DNA of 64,000 nucleotides, taken from Paenibacillus_AR mesotrionivorans. Lineage in GTDB: Bacteria; Bacillota; Bacilli; Paenibacillales; NBRC-103111. Positions within the stretch are counted from its first letter, which is position 1. Each line of letters starts with the position of its first letter. The notes under the pieces were generated by a model. That model saw only the letters and a list, made by a program, of their open reading frames with translations, did no database searches and had not been told where the DNA came from. Of the stretch, positions 60,983-64,000 are shown piece after piece. Made by a program: the position numbers and the translations under genes. Location of the stretch: the NCBI RefSeq assembly GCF_046098205.1, contig NZ_JBJURJ010000006.1, positions 186,001 through 250,000 of the forward strand, given 5' to 3'.

Positions 60983-61243
60983 TTGTCAGAGCAAAAGCGT
61001 ATGGACCCCATGTCCGGGGAGCCGGTAGAGACGGACGGTGTGTATGAGAACGAATGGGGTCGGGAAGCGTATTTTAACCGCGGCGAGCTGTTTCCTGCGG
61101 ATCCGCAGCTGGGCACCTCCACCTGGAAGCTGGTAGGCCTGGCCCATGACACCCATACCGGCATCGCCGTGGACCCCCGCTTCCGGGAGGAAATTACCTA
61201 TCCCGACCGGTTCAAGGAGAAGGGCCACGATAAAGGGGATTGA
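60983..61243 (+). CDS. Small hypothetical protein
   Basis: An 86-residue acidic protein (MDPMSGEPVETDGVYENEWG, YFNRGELFPADPQLGTSTW, KLVGLAHDTHTG). The G-V-Y...G...L..G..FP...W pattern loosely recalls the small YjzC family, but I would not assign it. The start is TTG 60983, eight bases after AGGAGGAA. It follows the YfhP-like gene by 175 bases. Confidence 0.65.
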   Translation: MSEQKRMDPMSGEPVETDGVYENEWGREAYFNRGELFPADPQLGTSTWKLVGLAHDTHTGIAVDPRFREEITYPDRFKEKGHDKGD

Positions 61244-61277
61244 TTCGGACACCATCTTCGAAAGGAGGATGTTCTCT

Positions 61278-61418
61278 ATGGCAAACGGCATTTATCCATC
61301 CAAACGGAAGCGTGAGGCCTCCGATCTCCAATCCAAGGCGGACCGCACCGGACAAGGCAAGGCCCGTGCCCGGGCAGCCCAATCCGAAACCGATCAGCTG
61401 GATCTGAAAAAGCACTAG
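61278..61418 (+). CDS. Small basic protein
   Basis: A 46-residue, very hydrophilic and basic protein (MANGIYPSKRKREASDLQSK, then GQGKARARAAQSETDQLDLK). No family recognised; size and composition are like small spore or DNA-associated proteins, which is only a guess. ATG 61278 has a strong AAAGGAGG nine bases upstream. It follows the 86-residue protein by 34 bases and ends before a strong terminator. Confidence 0.65.
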   Translation: MANGIYPSKRKREASDLQSKADRTGQGKARARAAQSETDQLDLKKH

Positions 61419-61502
61419 GGGCTGTCTTCTCACCGGTAGATGAGCCGAAACCAGACCCTAGTTCCGGCACTTTTCCCTACCCTTCCAGCACCCATGCAGC
61501 AC

Positions 61503-61540
61503 AAGGACAGGCTCACGCAGCCTGTCCTTTTCTGTCTTTT
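61503..61540 (+). terminator. Rho-independent terminator after the small basic protein gene
   Basis: AAGGACAGGCT and AGCCTGTCCTT form the stem around CACGC, followed by TTCTGTCTTTTT. Confidence 0.9.
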
Positions 61541-61620
61541 TCGCAAATTCGCCATGAACCCTCTTTTTCTGCGCGGCTATTCTATTGTATAATCGCAAAT
61601 GTACCTGATCCTTTCATATG

Positions 61621-61691
61621 TTCTCGTATAATAGCAGGAATGGGCCTGCAAGTTTCTACCGGGGCACCGGAAATGCTCCGACTACGAGTGT
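61621..61691 (+). promoter_or_regulatory. Purine (guanine-type) riboswitch aptamer
   Basis: P1 pairs CTCGTA (61623-61628) with TACGAG (61683-61688). P2 is GCAGG/CCTGC, P3 GGGGCA/TGCTCC. The junction has the conserved AGTTTCTACC and GACTACGAG. The base corresponding to position 74 of the xpt aptamer is C, which specifies guanine or hypoxanthine over adenine. A TATAAT hexamer lies at 61588-61593. The aptamer precedes xpt by about 190 bases. Confidence 0.92.
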
Positions 61692-61797
61692 TTACGTGTC
61701 TGTCCGTTTAGAGGGGAGCCTGTTCGCCGCCGCGTGTTTTGCGTTTGTGGTGCGCCGGGACTCTCAGGTGATACGGATGGAAGCCCGCGTTTATCCG

Positions 61798-61846
61798 ACA
61801 CTCGATTGCGTTGTCCCCGGAGGGGCTGCGTTTTGGAGTGTTTTTG
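61798..61846 (+). terminator. Riboswitch-controlled terminator before xpt
   Basis: ACACTC (61798-61803) pairs with GAGTGT (61836-61841), with an inner CCCC-GGA-GGGG stem, followed by TTTTTG. The 5' strand ACACTCG is also complementary to CGAGTGT at 61685-61691, the 3' side of P1. Ligand binding therefore frees the terminator; without ligand the alternative helix prevents it. Confidence 0.75.
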
Positions 61847-61883
61847 TTTATTGACTTCGAGTGCTGGAAGGGAGAAAGCCGCA

Positions 61884-62459
61884 ATGGAGCTGCTGAAGCA
61901 AAAGATTATGAAAGAAGGCATCGTGCTGTCCGGCCAGGTCCTGAAGGTGGATTCCTTCTTGAACCATCAAATGGACCCGCAGCTGATGATGGAGATGGGC
62001 AGGGAGTTTGCCCGCCGTTTTGCGAATGAGGGTGTGAACCGGATTCTGACCATCGAATCCTCCGGTATTGCACCAGCAATCATGACCGCCCTGGTGATGG
62101 AGGTGCCGATGATTTTTGCCCGGAAGCAGAAATCGCTGACCCTCCGTGACGATATCTACGTGCAAGAGGTGTTCTCCTTCACCAAGCAGGAGAAAAACGA
62201 GATTACCATTGCCAAAAAATTCATCAAACCCGGGGACCGGGTGCTGATTATCGACGATTTCCTGGCCCATGGGGAAGCGGCCTTCGGGCTGGCCCGGATC
62301 GCCGAGCAGGCTGGCGCGGTGGTGGCCGGCATCGGCATCGTTATTGAGAAGTCTTTCCAGCAGGGAGCGGACAAGCTCTCCGCCGCCGGCTACCGGGTGG
62401 AATCCCTGGCGCGGATCGCTTCGTTGGACAACAACGAAGTCCGGTTCGTGGAGGAGTAA
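61884..62459 (+). CDS. xpt: Xanthine phosphoribosyltransferase
   Basis: Converts xanthine and PRPP to XMP in purine salvage. The 191-residue protein begins MELLKQKIMKEGIVLSGQVL and has LTIESSGIAPAIMTALVMEV and IFARKQKSLTLRDDIYVQEV. The PRPP loop is VLIIDDFLAHGEAAFGL. All are close to Xpt of B. subtilis, and length is normal. ATG 61884 has GGGAG nine bases upstream; in-frame codons further up belong to the leader. It is controlled by the guanine riboswitch. Unlike B. subtilis, no xanthine permease (pbuX) follows; a repeat array does. Confidence 0.95.
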   Translation: MELLKQKIMKEGIVLSGQVLKVDSFLNHQMDPQLMMEMGREFARRFANEGVNRILTIESSGIAPAIMTALVMEVPMIFARKQKSLTLRDDIYVQEVFSFTKQEKNEITIAKKFIKPGDRVLIIDDFLAHGEAAFGLARIAEQAGAVVAGIGIVIEKSFQQGADKLSAAGYRVESLARIASLDNNEVRFVEE

Positions 62460-62525
62460 GCGGGGAGTGAGCGGAAACCGGGAGAGAGTTGGCCCACAAA
62501 CCGGTTTACGGGCCTGCCCCAAATT

Positions 62526-62710
62526 GTAACGGCGGCTACAGCCGCTATTTGGCCCAAAACCGGCCTTTGCCAATTCTAACGGCGGCCACAGCCGCTATTC
62601 GGAGGAAATGGCCGGGTTGGAGGTTATAAAAGCACAAATAAGGGCGCTCAGTTCCGTTAGAAACTGAAACGCCCTTTTTTAGCTACAATAACGGCTGTGG
62701 CTTCCGTTAG
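62526..62710. repeat. Dyad repeat array, class A, between convergent genes
   Basis: Units at 62526-62551, 62576-62601 (forward), 62635-62660 and 62685-62710 (inverted). Heads read GTAACGGCGG or CTAACGGCGG, with GGCNACAGCCGC inside and tails TATTTG or TATTCG. Pitch exactly 50 bp, centre gap 33 bp, exact symmetry about 62618. It fills the gap between xpt and the glycosyltransferase gene. A GAAACGCCCTTTTTT stretch in the second arm may add terminator function. Confidence 0.9.
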
Positions 62711-62751
62711 ATTTCCCCGCTGTTGCACGTTATCCAACCGAATCACACTGT

Positions 62752-63942
62752 TTACAGCATCCGGGTTCTGCTCTGCAGGGCCTTCTCCTGAGCGTCTCCG
62801 CATTGCTCCCCCAGGAAAACGTCGAAGTCCCGGGTAATCGCCCCGTAGCGGAACTGCTCCTTGGCCCGCTTGTAGCCGGTTTCGGCCAGTCGCTCCGCCA
62901 GCGCCGGGTTCTCCCGCAGCCGGATTACTGCTTGGGCAATGGCCTCTGTCGAGGACGGGTCTACGATCAGCCCCGTCTCCCCGTCCAGCACCGCCTCTAC
63001 CACACCGCCGGAGTTGCCGCCGATCACCGGCTTGCCGCAGCTGGAGGCCTCCATGTAGACGATGCCGAAGCCCTCCACATCCCCCTCCGCTGCGATATAA
63101 CGGCTGGGCATCACGAACACATCGCACAGATTATAATACTTCACCAAATCCTCATCAGCGGCGCGGCCCGCAAACACCACACAGTCCGACACTCCGGTTT
63201 CCTTAACTAACCGCTCCAAAGCCTCTCGCTCCGGCCCGCCCCCTACGATGAGATACACCGCGTCAGGGATTGCTTTGCGGATTTCCGGCATGGCCCGGAT
63301 TACCATATCGAAGCCCTTGCGGCCCACCAGCCGCCCAAGGGTCATGAGCACATATTTACCTTCCAGGCCGTGCTTGCGGATCAGCGCCGGGTCCTTCTCC
63401 ATCCGGTCATACTGCTCCTCCACACCGGGATAGACCACCTGGAGCCGCTCTGCCTTGACGCCCAGCTCCATCATCAGCTTTTTCACGTAGGCGCTGTTGA
63501 CGATCACCGCATCCGCCCGCTGGAGAATGGCCTTCACAATACTCCGCAGCACCGCATACCGGGTCAGCTTCAGCACATCCATACCGTGGACCGAAACCCC
63601 GTATTTCCGGCCGCGAAACACACTTTGGAACCACCCGATCAGCCCGTACAGAATATATCCGTACACCGTGATATCGATGTTCTCTTCCTTGATCACCCGG
63701 CCCACCTGGGGAATCATCCGCAGGGTATGCCAGGCACTGACCTTCTCATCTTGCAAAAAAGACTTCCGGATCACCTTGAAGGCTTGTCCCGCGTCGAAGG
63801 CGGGCGCCCCCTTGTAATCCGAGGCGAACACCGTGATCTTGTGCCCGGAATGCCGGCACAGATTATAATAATAGTTCTGCATGCCGCCGACTCCCGGCGG
63901 GAATACCCCGGCGACAAGCAGAACGTTGCGTTTTTTCATCAT
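62752..63942 (-). CDS. Family 4 glycosyltransferase (PimB-like)
   Basis: A 396-residue GT-B enzyme using a nucleotide-sugar donor. The N-terminal acceptor domain begins VLLVAGVFPPGVGGMQNYYY. The C-terminal half has the GT4 motifs: LMTLGRLVGRKGFDMVIRAM, YLIVGGGPEREALERLV, and the donor-binding VEGFGIVYMEASSCGKPVIG with the E-x7-E pair. It probably adds a sugar to a cell-surface lipid or polysaccharide. The start ATG 63942 overlaps the stop codon of the preceding gene by one base (TGATG), with AAGGATGG upstream, so it belongs to a surface-polysaccharide operon that extends beyond the window. Confidence 0.9.
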   Translation of the reverse strand: MMKKRNVLLVAGVFPPGVGGMQNYYYNLCRHSGHKITVFASDYKGAPAFDAGQAFKVIRKSFLQDEKVSAWHTLRMIPQVGRVIKEENIDITVYGYILYGLIGWFQSVFRGRKYGVSVHGMDVLKLTRYAVLRSIVKAILQRADAVIVNSAYVKKLMMELGVKAERLQVVYPGVEEQYDRMEKDPALIRKHGLEGKYVLMTLGRLVGRKGFDMVIRAMPEIRKAIPDAVYLIVGGGPEREALERLVKETGVSDCVVFAGRAADEDLVKYYNLCDVFVMPSRYIAAEGDVEGFGIVYMEASSCGKPVIGGNSGGVVEAVLDGETGLIVDPSSTEAIAQAVIRLRENPALAERLAETGYKRAKEQFRYGAITRDFDVFLGEQCGDAQEKALQSRTRML

Positions 63943-64000
63943 CAGGCGGCCATCCTTTTCCGAATAAGATCAATGCTGTTCAGCAGGGTGAAAAGCACCA
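63942..64000 (-). CDS. C-terminal end of an upstream operon gene (partial)
   Basis: Only the last 18 codons lie in the window (VLFTLLNSIDLIRKRMAA, then TGA). They overlap the glycosyltransferase start by one base. The end is hydrophobic then basic, as at the tail of a membrane protein or glycosyltransferase; identity cannot be told. Confidence 0.55.
   Translation of the reverse strand, partial: VLFTLLNSIDLIRKRMAA

Overview
The window looks like chromosomal DNA of a Gram-positive, endospore-former-type bacterium of the Paenibacillaceae (Paenibacillus or a close relative). The evidence is genes for S-layer-homology (SLH) exported proteins, a YesM/YesN-type two-component pair beside LplB/LplC-type sugar permeases, YhgE, FloT/YuaF, YfhP- and YdfK-like proteins, a sporulation-kinase-like histidine kinase, strong Shine-Dalgarno sequences and high GC for a Firmicute. 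I saw no tRNA, rRNA, CRISPR array, phage or transposase gene.

Layout. 1-6.6 kb: 5' part of gltB, an OmpR-type regulator, then a divergent receiver/large histidine-kinase pair and thymidine kinase. 6.6-11 kb: small membrane proteins, EamA/SMR transporters, a YihY-type protein and a double-GNAT protein. 11.4-18.7 kb: an SgrR-like regulator coupled to an SLH protein, an oxidoreductase and a UgtP-like glycosyltransferase. 19-28.8 kb: YhgE and its TetR partner, a histidine kinase, an SDR-type protein, the yuaF-floT operon and a Tat-exported phosphoesterase. 28.9-38.6 kb: a carbohydrate ABC importer (two permeases, two lipoprotein binding proteins) with its own YesM/YesN kinase and regulator but no ATPase gene. 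39-42.7 kb: a YgiB/YgiC/DUF350-type operon. 42.7-57.9 kb: aldose epimerase, transporters, a 1572-residue cell-surface nucleotidase, MoaD, a DHA2 efflux pump with its PadR repressor, a DUF1836 protein, a CNNM/CorC protein and a DUF554 protein. 58-61.4 kb: an OlsB-like/LpxL-like acyltransferase operon. 61.6-64 kb: xpt under a guanine riboswitch, then glycosyltransferase genes running off the end.

The most unusual content is in the spaces between genes. Nine loci carry the same architecture: four copies of a 26-nt unit, two forward and two inverted, with 50-bp pitch in each arm and a 32-34 bp centre, about 185 bp in all and almost perfectly symmetric. The sequence at the head of the unit differs between loci but is shared by all four units at a locus. 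Each lies downstream of at least one stop codon. A second short hairpin element occurs in the upstream regions of yuaF and the ugtP-like gene, and a 13-bp minisatellite separates the ABC permeases from their binding protein. Several operator pairs can be read directly: PadR-type ATGT-N8-ACAT, TGAC-N15-GTCA around yhgD/yhgE, and GTTC-N4-GAAC between the DUF1836 and CNNM genes.
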